Positions 19,060-30,120 are shown, numbered from the stretch's first letter. The stretch: DNA of 64,000 nucleotides from Craspedostauros australis (GCA_026770025.1 JAMXDE010000007.1:1054001-1118000); one strand, 5' to 3'. The notes: a model not told the origin generated them from the letters alone. Numbers and translations: made by a program.

Positions 19060-22044
19060 ATGCAGATCTCCAGAATAGCTGCGCACACCGTCCAACGATC
19101 TGATGCAAGACCGTCCATTGTGTCCATGCTGCTGGCCTTCTTGCTGCTGCTGCCAGCTCTCGGGACTTCCAGTGCGGCTGCCAACGAGCAGGGACATGCG
19201 ACGCGCGATGCAGAGCAGGAGCTGCCCCGAGACTTCCTGACGCAGGACAGCGTCGTGCTGATCACAGGCGCGGCAGGCTTCATCGGGAGTTCGTTGGCCC
19301 TGGCCTTGCATCGCACGTACCAGCCGCGCAGGATCATCTGCGTCGATCGCATGAACCCCAAGCCGCAGTCGGAGGAGGAGCTGGCGTTGCTGGAATTCCA
19401 GAGACAGCGCACCTTCTCGGTGCTGCAGACGCTGGGGAGCGTGGGCCAGTTCTGGCGAGTCGATGTGCGCCCGTCGATTCCGGATTACTTCGATTTGGGA
19501 GAAGTGCCCGTCCTGGATCACATCTTTCGCGAGCATCCGGACATCACTCACATCGTGCATCTGGCGGACCCATCGGCGCATCCTCAGTCGCCCTTGCAGC
19601 AGATCGTGTCACGCGAGAAGGACAACCCCAAGGCCGGCATGATGGAGGCGCTGCTGGAGCAAATGGCGAAGCTGCAACGCGAGGATCCGGACCATCCGAT
19701 GCCCCACTTCGTCTTCGCCAGCTCCTCCGATGTCTACCCCCACGCCACGACGGACCAGGCAGCGCATCAACCTTTGGTAGAAACGCTGACCATCTCGACT
19801 CCGCGGTCGTTCCGAGGCACGTCGAAGCTCATGGATGAGATGCTGTGCAAGCTCTATCATGACTTGTATGGATTGTACGGGGTGGGATTGAGATTCTTCT
19901 CTGTCTACGGTCCATGGAGCGTCCCGGGAACGCCGCTCTTCGAAATGGCGGAACGAGCCGTCAGCGGCGATTCCAACCTCCTGGATGGCGTGGAAGGGAC
20001 CCTCGGAATGCAGGACATCGACAGCATCTCCGACTACGTCTACATCGATGATGCAGTCAACGCGATCATGGCAGCGATGCAGTACCGCCCGCGAACTTCA
20101 ACCAGTGATGGCAATGTCAAGGACAAACCTCACCCAGTCATCTTCAACGTGGCCAGCGGGTCAGGATCATCGTTGCGCGACATCGCATCCATCATGCAGG
20201 AGTACTTCCCACCGAAGGACGAAGAGGGAAATCCCAAGCACCCTGGTGACGACACATCGTCATCATCTGCCAAGCCAAGAAATGTTGCCGTGGGCTCAAT
20301 CGAGCGTGCCAACGCATATCTGGGATACAAGCCCCAAACAGAGCTCAAGCAGGGCATCGTCCAGATGCTGGCATGGCACTACGATCGCGCCTTCCCCTAC
20401 GGTGGCCGCATCGGCCAGGTGGATGAAAAGAGTACCCTCATTGCGAAGAACGGGATCGTGAGCTGCCGTCCGTTCGACGAGGATTGCCTCAACGGAATAC
20501 CGGTGTTCCCATGCTCGTCGGAATGCTCTCACGAAGGACAATGCACACCGTCATTCTACGACCCCATCGTCGGCTGGACCCAAACACTGACGAAGAACTG
20601 CAAGACTGTCCTATACACTGTCGACTTTGACGAGTCGTTGGAGTCCCTCCCGTCAACCCATGTCAAGCTACGCGATGGGACCAAATCCTTCGTCACGGGG
20701 AAGTGCAATCTGGCATTCGTTTCGGAATCGAGCGCGCTGGTCAAGTCACTGCGCCAACGCAGCATCCTCCAATCTCTCTGGAGCGGAGGCAATCATGTGC
20801 TATACCACGGCCAGTGGATACTGGTGCCTTTGGCCATCCCATCCGTCGAGGACAATCGGACGAAAGACATGTTGCGGTTGCTGCCCAAGCTGTCGCCTGG
20901 CCTTTTCTTTGGGCCCAAGACAACGCGGGCCATCTTCATCGAGCCCAACCTTCTGGTCGAGAGCATCTCCAAGCTTTTGGATGAAGCCTCGACGCAGCCT
21001 TACAAGGAGGGGATGGAAGGCGCGACGGCGATGCTCATCGGGAAAGGGGAGCCAAACAACAGCCTGTTCGCATCCACCGACGGCGACGGCGATGACGACG
21101 TGTTGGAAGAACCCAGGACAGATCAGGTCCTGCCTTCCGTCTCGTCGGCAGTGCAGAATGCCGCCTATCGCATGATCAGGATTGCGGTGAAAGACCAACT
21201 GTTTGGCGATGGCAACTTCATGGACCTCCTGGATTCTCGCTGGCTCGTGCACACGTTGCAATCCGATGACAGCCGCTTGTTCCGCTGCGACGTGTTCGGA
21301 GAAGTGGTGCAGTGGAAGGTGGATTCCGATCGATCCGCTCTGGAATTCATCCTCGGCCTCCACGACATGTTCAGCCGCGTGATGATGAAGCAGTCTCTGG
21401 GCATCGATCCATGGTGGGTCGGTGACGGTGTCAAGACCGTTCGCGAAGGCAGCAGCGGCAAGCATTACTCGTGGTACAAGCGGGTCAGCAGCAATCAACG
21501 GCGATTGCTGGAGACAGAAGCCGAGACAACGACAAAGGCAGACCAAGGACGCGATGTCGCGGATGGCAGCGAGAATGACGAGGGCGATGACGAGGCGGGC
21601 GCAGCTGGCGACGACCCTGAAAGGGCATCTGAACAAGGCAACGCGGACGGCAAGGCAGCAGACGTTGAAATCAACGACGACGATGAAATAGAACGAGTCG
21701 AGAATGTCGTGGACGAGGGCAACGCGGTCAAGGGCGTGTTTGGCGGCGAAGTCGAGCATACAGATCAGGAGGTCCGCGCGGTCGACAGCGAAAAGAGGGG
21801 CGACAGCTCGGATCTGGAAGACGAGATCGCCGAGGAAATCGGATACGATTACGAGGGCGATTGGTCCCCGCTATCGCAGCGAGACTACAGCGCGTACGAT
21901 GCCTGGATGGGAGTGCTCTCGGCCAAGGCGAAGCGGTACTTTGTTCGAATCGTGCCGTCCTCCGAAGTGGGAGTCGTCTCCTACGAGGAGTATCTTCGGT
22001 CACTGGAGCAGCAGGAACAAGGACAGGGGCAACAACAGCGGTAG
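19060..22044 (+). CDS. Secreted/Golgi UDP-sugar epimerase-like protein with extra C-terminal region
   Basis: A 994-residue protein with an N-terminal signal peptide or anchor (MLLAFLLLLPALG region, residues 23-37). Residues 66-460 form an extended short-chain dehydrogenase fold of the UDP-glucuronate 4-epimerase type: Rossmann motif TGAAGFIG, ASSSDVYP with the catalytic Ser, and GLRFFSVYGPW. The catalytic Tyr of Y-x3-K is replaced by Arg (R252-G-T-S-K256), so activity is doubtful. Residues from 485 start PCSSECSHEGQC and continue into a region of about 300 residues shared with the minus-strand protein at 8552-11287, which I cannot assign. An acidic tail (about 830-960) follows. With no intron, the frame is continuous. 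Function in surface polysaccharide or glycoprotein synthesis is inference from fold and location. Confidence 0.85.
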   Translation: MQISRIAAHTVQRSDARPSIVSMLLAFLLLLPALGTSSAAANEQGHATRDAEQELPRDFLTQDSVVLITGAAGFIGSSLALALHRTYQPRRIICVDRMNPKPQSEEELALLEFQRQRTFSVLQTLGSVGQFWRVDVRPSIPDYFDLGEVPVLDHIFREHPDITHIVHLADPSAHPQSPLQQIVSREKDNPKAGMMEALLEQMAKLQREDPDHPMPHFVFASSSDVYPHATTDQAAHQPLVETLTISTPRSFRGTSKLMDEMLCKLYHDLYGLYGVGLRFFSVYGPWSVPGTPLFEMAERAVSGDSNLLDGVEGTLGMQDIDSISDYVYIDDAVNAIMAAMQYRPRTSTSDGNVKDKPHPVIFNVASGSGSSLRDIASIMQEYFPPKDEEGNPKHPGDDTSSSSAKPRNVAVGSIERANAYLGYKPQTELKQGIVQMLAWHYDRAFPYGGRIGQVDEKSTLIAKNGIVSCRPFDEDCLNGIPVFPCSSECSHEGQCTPSFYDPIVGWTQTLTKNCKTVLYTVDFDESLESLPSTHVKLRDGTKSFVTGKCNLAFVSESSALVKSLRQRSILQSLWSGGNHVLYHGQWILVPLAIPSVEDNRTKDMLRLLPKLSPGLFFGPKTTRAIFIEPNLLVESISKLLDEASTQPYKEGMEGATAMLIGKGEPNNSLFASTDGDGDDDVLEEPRTDQVLPSVSSAVQNAAYRMIRIAVKDQLFGDGNFMDLLDSRWLVHTLQSDDSRLFRCDVFGEVVQWKVDSDRSALEFILGLHDMFSRVMMKQSLGIDPWWVGDGVKTVREGSSGKHYSWYKRVSSNQRRLLETEAETTTKADQGRDVADGSENDEGDDEAGAAGDDPERASEQGNADGKAADVEINDDDEIERVENVVDEGNAVKGVFGGEVEHTDQEVRAVDSEKRGDSSDLEDEIAEEIGYDYEGDWSPLSQRDYSAYDAWMGVLSAKAKRYFVRIVPSSEVGVVSYEEYLRSLEQQEQGQGQQQR

Positions 22045-23559
22045 GAACTGCTTCAAACACATGCATGTGATTCACTCCAGTAACACCAATAGAGCGCAGT
22101 ATTGTACTATGATCGGATGTATTAGTGCGATACGATGCTTCAGACAACAGCGTTGACGACATTGAGAGCGTGGCGCGCATGGAGTATGGGAGGAACGCGT
22201 GTTAGGACTTCGAGTAGATGGTACAATTAGGAATATGAACGTCAACAGGAACGCCAACTCCAACTTCGGCATCAGTATGAGTCAAAATCTACCAGTGCCA
22301 CCAGTTGAGAAAGGGAGAGTCGACGATCCATCATCTTGTTTCGTGTAGTACGATCTATCGCAGCGAGATGAGATCCTCGGAACATCCACACCACACCCAC
22401 ACAACATCGCAGCCCAATCTCCTTGGGTGTAATGGCGAACGCATCATTTTTGCAGCGAGCGACACTCTCGGGCGAAGCATGGAAGGAAGGATCGGGGCCG
22501 GATTGTTGGAACACCTATGGACTGCGACGCCTCCACAAAAGGCGACCATGGTGTTCTCTGAGGTCTTTGCGTTCCTGGCAGGGGATCATGTTCCTGGAGT
22601 TGTGTTCATGGTCGTACGCACGAATTGGAGGATTCGGTTTCGAGAGTCGCCACACGACTGAGTGTGAGTAATCGAGGGACATCTTGTGTGTGATGCGCTT
22701 ACTTGTGTCTGCCCTGTTACGCGTGAGTTGGTTTTGTGGAGGAGTGCGTGTGACTTGATGTTGCCTTGTGTTTTCACGTCTGGCGAAATGCAGAGAGGAT
22801 GGGGAGTTGTGCGCAAGAGGGACTCAAACAAAAAAATGGATTGTTCCAGTTCTCAATGTTGTGACCGCCTCGCTCGAAAGGAAGGGCTGGTGCTTAACGA
22901 ACTGACACAATACGACACACATGTAACTGGTGGCCGTTTGATGAGTCTTGTAGTGAGCGCCTCTCCGATCTCTTGGCGAAACAGTGTCGCGCAAAAACAA
23001 AATGGCGGCCAAGCAACCAGGAACAGAGAACGAACGAGCGAACTGACGAAGTAACGAACTGCCAAACAACGCACTGGAAGTGTGGCTGCGCCCTCGTTGA
23101 CAGAAGAATGGGAAAAGCACGCCAAAAACAGGACTGACATGGAGTTACGCACCAATGGTGACCTCCCGAAGAAATCGGTTCTGCAGTCACTGGCACCTTC
23201 GCCTTGTGCTGACATGTGTGTGAACGTGAGTGTGTGGGTGTGCGAGTATGCAAGCATACAAGCATGCATGTGATGAAGTGCTCTCACAAACCTGCAACAG
23301 GTCGACTCCAACACAATCTGTGAATGGAGCAACATCCAAACAAACCTCACAAAGCATCACTCAAGGTATTACTCAAGGTATTACTCAAGGTATTACTCAA
23401 GGTATTACTCAAGGTATTACTCAAGGTATCACCCAAGGTATCACAGCACTCAAGACTTCGTGTGCTCACAATCTCAAAGTCATCCACAACAACAACAGAA
23501 ACGACAGTAACGACAGTAACGACAATAACAACAACAACAACAAGACACACAACGCCACC
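22045..23559. other. Intergenic region with in-frame minisatellite
   Basis: No convincing gene in 22045-23229; frames at 22305-22661 and 22423-22671 show no recognisable domain. A 12-nt minisatellite (23359-23442) lies near the 3' end. The reading frame of the gene at 23560 remains open upstream to about 23230, so the true start of that gene could lie here. Confidence 0.5.
23359..23442. repeat. 12-nt minisatellite, 7 copies
   Basis: Five identical copies of ACTCAAGGTATT and two variants (ACTCAAGGTATC, ACCCAAGGTATC). Read in the + frame of the downstream gene it would encode a repeated T-Q-G-I tetrapeptide. Confidence 0.92.
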
Positions 23560-24012
23560 ATGCCACACAAACACCGCAGACACTCTCCGCCCGTCGAGTT
23601 CATCGAGCTGCGAGGTCCGGAGCGACGAGGGGCAGGGACGGTCGCAGGCACAGCAGCAGCCCATTCATCAGCTGGCGTTTCCTCCAACAACTCCACAAAC
23701 CACCACATCCGCTTGCCGAACCCTCTGAAGAAGAGGCACCATCATCATTCAAACCACGGCGCACCCAAGTCTCCACAATCGCGAAAGCCGTGGATGCTGT
23801 CTCCGGAACGAATCCGACAGACGTTGAAATTCGGCAGCCACAAATCACCCAACAACAGCAGCACCCGATCGTTGCTCCTCAAGGATCTCGATGAAGGATC
23901 CACCACGAGCATCCTGGAGGATAGCGCATCCACCTTCGCAGGCAAGGATCTCAGCGATGAGGAGATCATCATGCTGGTGCTGACGCGAGAGTTGGAGTTG
24001 ATTGGTGATTGA
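23560..24012 (+). CDS. Small basic hypothetical protein
   Basis: A 150-residue protein from an ATG in near-ideal context (GCCACC before ATG). It is rich in His, Ser, Arg and Pro with basic clusters (PHKHRRHSPP, PLKKRHHHH) and several SP sites that could be phosphorylated. The C-terminal 45 residues are more ordered (SLLLKDLDEGSTTSILEDSA, then LSDEEIIMLVLTRELELIGD, predicted helical). No signal peptide, membrane helix or known domain. The frame is also open for 110 codons upstream through the minisatellite, so a longer protein starting near 23230 is possible but less likely. Function unknown. Confidence 0.55.
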   Translation: MPHKHRRHSPPVEFIELRGPERRGAGTVAGTAAAHSSAGVSSNNSTNHHIRLPNPLKKRHHHHSNHGAPKSPQSRKPWMLSPERIRQTLKFGSHKSPNNSSTRSLLLKDLDEGSTTSILEDSASTFAGKDLSDEEIIMLVLTRELELIGD

Positions 24013-25484
24013 TCGCGTTGTTCTCCGCACTGCTCTGCTCCACGATGCTCTGCAGTACCACGCGAGTGTGTATTGTACCATGCTGCTGTATGCAGCAGTT
24101 ACAGCATGACACTCTGATGGTCTGCAGGGCCTGCCTTTTTCTTCTTTTTTCACAGCAGATACAATACAATACTATGCAACAACACACATGTACAATACCA
24201 TGCTTGAATATTCTATTCTACGTAACCATTATATGCACACAACTGTTCTCCAAAACCAAGGAGCATCAGCCGGACGCAGGCACCGACAGTCCACTCCACC
24301 ATGGATCAATGAATCACACTCATCAACTATACCCATCAACAACGATGCCCAACGACGCCAATGCACTCGTTCTCAGGCCTCCCACGGATTCTCTGACACT
24401 CAAGGTTAGAAGCGAAGTTTCGCTTGATCTGGAGGGCTCGCGGCGATAACCTACAACCGACTTGAGCACCGTCGGTGACTGGCAAGTGACACCTGTCAGC
24501 AAAACAAGCACACACACACACCACACGGAACGACCGCCAAGCATGGCGTTTATCTGGACATATGGTATTCCATCATGCGAGGCACCGGCCTGTGGACCAA
24601 CATTTAGAAGTCGGCGTGCTCAACACTTGTGCTCGTATGGTATCAGTACATTCCCCAGTGATGGGCGGCCGATTCGACGCAATCTGATGCACCAGAGTGG
24701 ACAGACTTAGCCGCGTTGACACCGTCGATTCGCTTGTTAGTCATCAGATCGCTCCACTTGTAGATAATAATTGTAGAGGCATTGTGATTGTACTGTACTC
24801 TTATCGACATATGGACTCATTGAAACAAAGCACCAGCCACGACTGTTGCCCCCTCCTGGCTTGTCCAAGAGAGAATCTTCGTGAACAACGGTATCAATGA
24901 TTACGCACACTAGCAGCACTCTCGCTCCCTCCACAGGGGGAGGCTTGGGTTGGTGGATATCAGATGAGAGGATTGGATCTTGTGATGACGTGCGCGGCAT
25001 TATTGGGGTTGACATTGCTGTTGCTGTTGCTGTTGTTGATGATCCCACGCTACCTTCACCTGAGGCCGATCCTCTCTGCAACGAATTCAAAGATGGTCAT
25101 TGTTTTTGAGCAGAGCGACGAGAAAGTAGGTAGATGCTCCGATCTGATTTTCCTCTGGCCACCTAATTCTCTAGCTCCATCGTGCCTATGGGAGTGCATA
25201 TCCACGATCCAGACGGGACACAATTCGCCCTGTTTCTGGTTCGTGTTTGCCACTCAGCAGCACACAAAGGAATCCAACCAAAGTGACCGGAACAGCACGA
25301 AAGAACAATTGTGCTGTGGATCCAACACTGACACATCTCCATTCCTCCCGCATTTCACAATCAAGAGCAAGAGAAGGATCACAATCCCCCAAGCAACAGG
25401 ACACACATCTTCGATCCGAGTCGATCCGAGTCGATCCGATTCGAGCAAAGTAGAGCAGAGCAGAGCAAAGCAGGCAGTACCAAC
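24013..25484. other. Intergenic region, 1.5 kb
   Basis: Short frames only (24009-24449, 24964-25569), without domains. AATACAATAC-type sequence occurs at 24160-24172. The last 80 nt before 25485 contain repeated TCGATCCGA and AGCAGAGCA blocks and act as leader of the sorting-receptor gene. Confidence 0.5.
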
Positions 25485-27557
25485 ATGCGCTTCAATGGAT
25501 TTGGAAAGCTCGCGTTCGGCCTTGCGGTCAGCACGCTGCACTGCGCGACCAACGTCAACCTCAACGTGAATGCAGAAAGCCGGTTGCAAGCCACAGTGAG
25601 TACACCATCGAACATCGTGCTCTGCTCTCGAAGAGTGCACGGATGTGATGTGATGTGCTTGTGCTTGTACTGGGACGATGCCTTGCCGCGCATCTTCTTG
25701 ATCTTGATAGCATCTCCAGTGTCTGGAGCTCGTGTCTGCATTTGTCACCGCATGGATGAATGCGCAGCTCTGCACTCCATGGGTAGGGTGCCTATTGCCC
25801 TACCCGTATGCAGCTCGTATGCCATGTGCGGTTACGCCAGAACAGGGCAAGGGCGGCATCATCTAACTCTACCTGGAGTACTTGCGCGTACGTATCTGCA
25901 GTGTGACCCTAATCCATATGCTCACATTGTACGGTATCATGCGACAATATCATTTCATCTTCATCCTCTTCGTCCTATTACTATTTTCAACACGCCAATC
26001 GTTGCCTAGCATCCCGACAACTTGAGGATGTCAGGTGGATACAACCACACAGATGCCCAGTTCGGCTGGGCCCCAACCATCGGATCCATGGAGCAGCCCG
26101 TGTACTACACTGACGATCCCATGTGCGATCGCAGCATCGATCGTAACGCACGTATTTGGCCAAGCCCAGACCATGATGGACATGGATCACTTCCTATCGG
26201 AACGTCTTTCATCCTCATGGTTGACCGGGGTGGCTGTTCCTTCGTGAGGAAGGTGCGGAACGCCCAGTATTCAGGCGCCAGTGCCGTCCTGATCGCCGAC
26301 AATATCTGCCAGTGCTCCTCAGGAAGCAGCTGCTTCTCAGATGATGTCGGGTGCGAAGAACACGAGCCAGAGATGGGGGATGATGGTTCCGGTGGAGACG
26401 TTGGGATCCCGTCTTTCATGATGCTGAAGGAAGACGCCGATCAGTGGAAGCGCCTTCTCACTGAGGATTTCCCCGTCCGAGCCAAGATGTCGTGGTCCGC
26501 ACCGGACGTTCATGACCATGTGGACGTTGAGTTCTGGACAATTCCAACCCTTGGCGGCATGGGCAATGTGCCTCCCGAACCTTTACTCGGCAGCCTTGTC
26601 AATGCGTTGGGTGAGTCCGCAACCTTTACCCCGCACATGTCGGTGACTAGTGGGACCAAGTTCTTATGCGACCGCGCCTCCGACAGCGATCCCGAATGCA
26701 GTACCATGTGCACAAACCATGGTCGATACTGCTCCCTGGAGGCATACTACTACTATGAGAATGGGGTCATTCAGGGCGCCAGCATTATGGCTGAGACTCT
26801 CCGTCGGCTTTGTATCTGGAGGAACTATGGAAGCGTTGACAATGGCTTCCGATGGTGGAAGTATGTCAATGAATTCACCACAACGTGCACCGGGGAATCC
26901 TTCAAGGATGATGACTGCATCACCGGCGCTATGGAAATCGCTGGTGTTGACGGGAGAGCCATCGACGAATGCATGTCCCATTCTGGTGGACTTGATGCAA
27001 ACATCGAAAATGCAATTCTCCAAGCCGAGATGGAGCTTGCCGAAAGGAAGAGCCTCGTTGCCATACCATCATTGTATGTCAACAAGAGGATGTTCCAAGG
27101 AAGATTCAACGCGGAGGAGATCCTCGGAGACATCTGCTCACGATTCACCGCCGAATCACTCCCTCGTGTTTGCATTTATTGTCGTGACCGCACGAATGTA
27201 GAGCAATGCATCAATGAAGTAAATGGAGACGGTGGAGGAAACCCGAAGGGAGGAGACGCGTATGGCTACGCCGACGATGACGGAGTGCTGATCGTTGACC
27301 CCATCCCCGCATCGCAAAAGCCGATCTCCCACACCACTTTCTTCGTCTCCGTGATTGCTCTGATTGGCACGCTTGGCGCAGCTGGAGTCGTCTACCACCA
27401 GCGAACCCGCCGCAACATGCAGACCCAAGTCCGCGGCATTCTATCGGAGTACATGCTGCTCGACAACAGCAACAACCAACACGATGCATCGCTCGAGGCT
27501 GTTACACTTCCGCCAAGCGCAGGTGTTGGATCCGTGCCGCTCGGACAAATGGGTTAG
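25485..27557 (+). CDS. Vacuolar sorting receptor-like type I membrane protein
   Basis: Exons 25485-25595 and 26010-27557 (intron GTGAGT...CCTAG, phase 0) give 552 residues. Exon 1 encodes essentially the signal peptide. The lumenal part opens with a PA (protease-associated) domain (SGGYNHTDAQFGWAPTIGS, MVDRGGCSFVRKVRNA, residues about 45-190). A Cys-rich central region typical of plant/protist vacuolar sorting receptors follows. A transmembrane helix lies at about 481-501, and the cytosolic tail MQTQVRGILSEYMLL closely resembles the plant receptor tail, with a YxxPhi sorting signal at Y518. It should carry soluble cargo from Golgi to vacuole or lytic compartment via adaptor complexes. EGF repeats seen in plant receptors are not evident. 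Confidence 0.9.
25781..25805. other. Perfect 8-bp hairpin inside the sorting-receptor intron
   Basis: Arms GGGTAGGG and CCCTACCC with a 9-base loop, in the middle of the 414-nt intron. Possibly a splicing-related RNA structure; no independent support. Confidence 0.35.
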
Positions 27558-27913
27558 GATTGGGTAGAGCCAGACGGAGGGGGCGGAATAGAACGTCCAT
27601 CAAGGAGACTAGGAATTGAGCACTTCTCGCAACCCCGGCCGTACATGTTCAGGTGCGACGTAAGCATCCGAAGGAATGAAAGCACACACGCTGGATGAAC
27701 AATCTTCTTGGCATCGACCTGTCACTAGTCGTACCAAGGACACGTATAGCGGGGATACATCAGAACAATGACGACAACGAATGGTACTCTGGAGCCATTC
27801 GTTGTATAAAAATGCATAAAATACGTAGTGCTCCAGTCATATGTTCAGGTGGCGAATCCAATTGGATGAGATGGAAGGGATGCACCATGAAACTCTAGTA
27901 GGTACGCTCGCTT
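27558..27913. other. Convergent 3' intergenic region
   Basis: 356 nt between the 3' ends of the sorting receptor (+) and the RWD gene (-). Contains ATAAAA-type AT-rich stretches near 27806-27822 that could serve as poly(A) signals. No gene seen. Confidence 0.55.
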
Positions 27914-28939
27914 TCAGTTCGTGCTCTCATCACCGTCATCGTCATCGGTGCCTTTCTTTGTGTGCTGCATCACGTATGCCAAGAACTCATCTCCCAGCCC
28001 TACCGATTTGCACTTCTCCGCCAGTGCACGCAGCTCATCTCCCAGCTGTGCGAACGGCCGCGGCAAGACTTCCGACGGTATCCGTACTTCTCCTCGCACA
28101 TGGTGTCCCCAGTTGCGACCAAATCCACCGGGACGGCTCTTGTTCCCCTTCACCCAGGACACATACTCCTCCACGCTCGTCGTCGGACCTTCCACCACCA
28201 CGATGCCAGGATATCCCGATTTCAGATACCCATGCAATCCCGAATCCTTCGCCTCGCGCACGATGTCCTTGCATCGGCCCTTGTCCACAATGTGATGAAC
28301 CCATATCCAGCATCGCGTGCGTGTGATGGTGACACTGTCCAGATGGGTCGTTTCGCTGCCTTCCAGGCTTGCCTCCTGCTGATGTTCCAACAGCTGCTCG
28401 TGGAACTGCTGATTCAATTCCCAGATCGCTTCCATCCCGACCAACTCGCGTGCGGTTGATTGCAACCGCAATTGCAGCGCCTGCCGATCCTTGCGTGTCC
28501 AACCTTCGATCTGAAGGACCGTGGGCTGTGCCGAGACCAAGGGGTAATGGATGGGCAGATGGAATTGAATTCTATTTTGTCGCCGCGAGGACTGAAATTC
28601 AATGTCCAATGATGTGTTGGCATATTCGCAGCCTTGATGAGTTGGTGTTGTCAAGGATTGCTTGTCATGGTCTTGATCATGGTCCTGATCCTGCCGCTGC
28701 TGTTGTTGAATGGATCGACACACATCCCAGTGATGCCCTGATTTGAGGATGAATCGCACGGCATCATCATCCTCTCCATCATCTCCATCGTCACCTTTGC
28801 CTCCCCCATCGCCTGCTATTCCATCGTAGATGGCCTCTAATGCCTCGATCTCTTGAACTTTGCGCTCCAATGCATCGAACTGCTGGGCTTCATCGAACGT
28901 ATCCGCAGTCGCATCTGTGCTTGCGTTCGTCGCCGCCAT
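27914..28939 (-). CDS. RWD-domain protein with DUF1115 C-terminus (RWDD2-like)
   Basis: A 341-residue soluble protein. An N-terminal RWD domain begins with the characteristic EIEALEAIYDG (residues about 30-180) and contains the YPL segment (FHLPIHYPLVSAQPTVLQI). A DUF1115-type C-terminal domain includes YPGIVVVEG and the phrase YVSWVKGNKSRPGGFGRNWG, followed by LGDEFLAYVMQH. This order matches the RWDD2 family, whose cellular role is poorly known; RWD domains usually mediate protein-protein contacts. The start at 28939 is chosen because the RWD fold starts close behind it and the upstream extension includes a spurious hydrophobic stretch. An ACGAGTA heptamer lies 53 nt upstream. Confidence 0.88.
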   Translation of the reverse strand: MAATNASTDATADTFDEAQQFDALERKVQEIEALEAIYDGIAGDGGGKGDDGDDGEDDDAVRFILKSGHHWDVCRSIQQQQRQDQDHDQDHDKQSLTTPTHQGCEYANTSLDIEFQSSRRQNRIQFHLPIHYPLVSAQPTVLQIEGWTRKDRQALQLRLQSTARELVGMEAIWELNQQFHEQLLEHQQEASLEGSETTHLDSVTITRTRCWIWVHHIVDKGRCKDIVREAKDSGLHGYLKSGYPGIVVVEGPTTSVEEYVSWVKGNKSRPGGFGRNWGHHVRGEVRIPSEVLPRPFAQLGDELRALAEKCKSVGLGDEFLAYVMQHTKKGTDDDDGDESTN

Positions 28940-30120
28940 CACGACGGACAGGAAGGGGTTACTGGTTGTATAATAGTATGGATGTGAATGCACGAGTATG
29001 TGAAGTACGATCCACGAATGCTCTCTGTCTGTCGTTCTCTCATTCTTGAGAGATTGAGAGGGCATTCCGAAGTCACAGACGGATGAATCATCACAAGGCA
29101 ACAACAGCAAACACGCAACCAACAGACCGACGAAGACGACGCAAGCCAATGACGAATCCAGAGCGTCGCGTGGTGTGGTGACATCTCCATGAAGAGTTTC
29201 GCGTTGCAACAATGGCGCCAAAAACGGGTCGATCGCGGCTTCACAGAAAACGGTCGACGGACGGGTCAGGATGAGCCTGATATTTCGCTACTGTTGGCTT
29301 CACTACGTGTGACGGACTGACTTAAATATGCCACATGGCTTTGTATGGTCAAACGTGCGTATCAATGCAGCCTTCACAAGACTACAAAAAGCGGACGCAC
29401 TACACGATAGTATTGATTATCTGATCTAAAATGGAACACCCTAATTCTACAATGATATTATCCACGTTTGACTGCGACAAATTGACTCCGCAATAAAGGA
29501 CACACTAGAACTACCTGCAGCCGGCTTCTGTGGACGTTGTGCCATAACACAACTTTCACTTCCATGCGATGTATTATTATATTATATGTATGTATTTCAG
29601 ACTGAACCTCGATGCCGACCTTGTGCTTGTCCTCGGCGGAGGTGGGGCGTCTGCGTATTCCTCTGCTTTTGGATGTTCTCATATCGTCGTATCTTTCCGG
29701 AGAGCATCTGTGTTATCGCGTTCACTTTGGCTGTTGCGGGCTGTGCGTGCTTCGACTACTTGGCTGCGAACCTTCAGCACTGGACTTCATGTGTGATCGT
29801 AGCAGACATGGACATGGGAAATGGACGGAGAATGAGGACACCTCGAGCGAATGATACAGACCATGCCACTCAAAGAAGACGCCGAAAGAAAATATGTCTA
29901 ATACCTCACTGGGACAATCATGCGTCTCTGGACAGCGCGCAAACCAAGAGGATCAAGCGCTGGAAAGCAAGCAAAGCCAAGAAGTCTCAAGAGAGAGTAT
30001 TGGAACACTTATGGGCACTACTCGTAGAATACATAGCATGCTTCCATTGGTTGACTAACGGCATGCGCTGCGGATGCTCTGTCATGCTACTTTAGTATGC
30101 AGAGCACTCTGCTTACATTC
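28940..30120. other. Intergenic region, 1.2 kb
   Basis: Promoter side of the RWD gene and 3' side of eIF3d (both minus). A 169-codon frame at 29586-30095 has no recognisable content. Two TACTCGT/ACGAGTA heptamers (28992, 30019). Nothing else noted. Confidence 0.5.

Noticed and set aside
29586-30095. A 169-codon + frame between the RWD and eIF3d genes
   Set aside because: Cys/Arg/Trp-rich random-looking peptide without conserved blocks or splice context.
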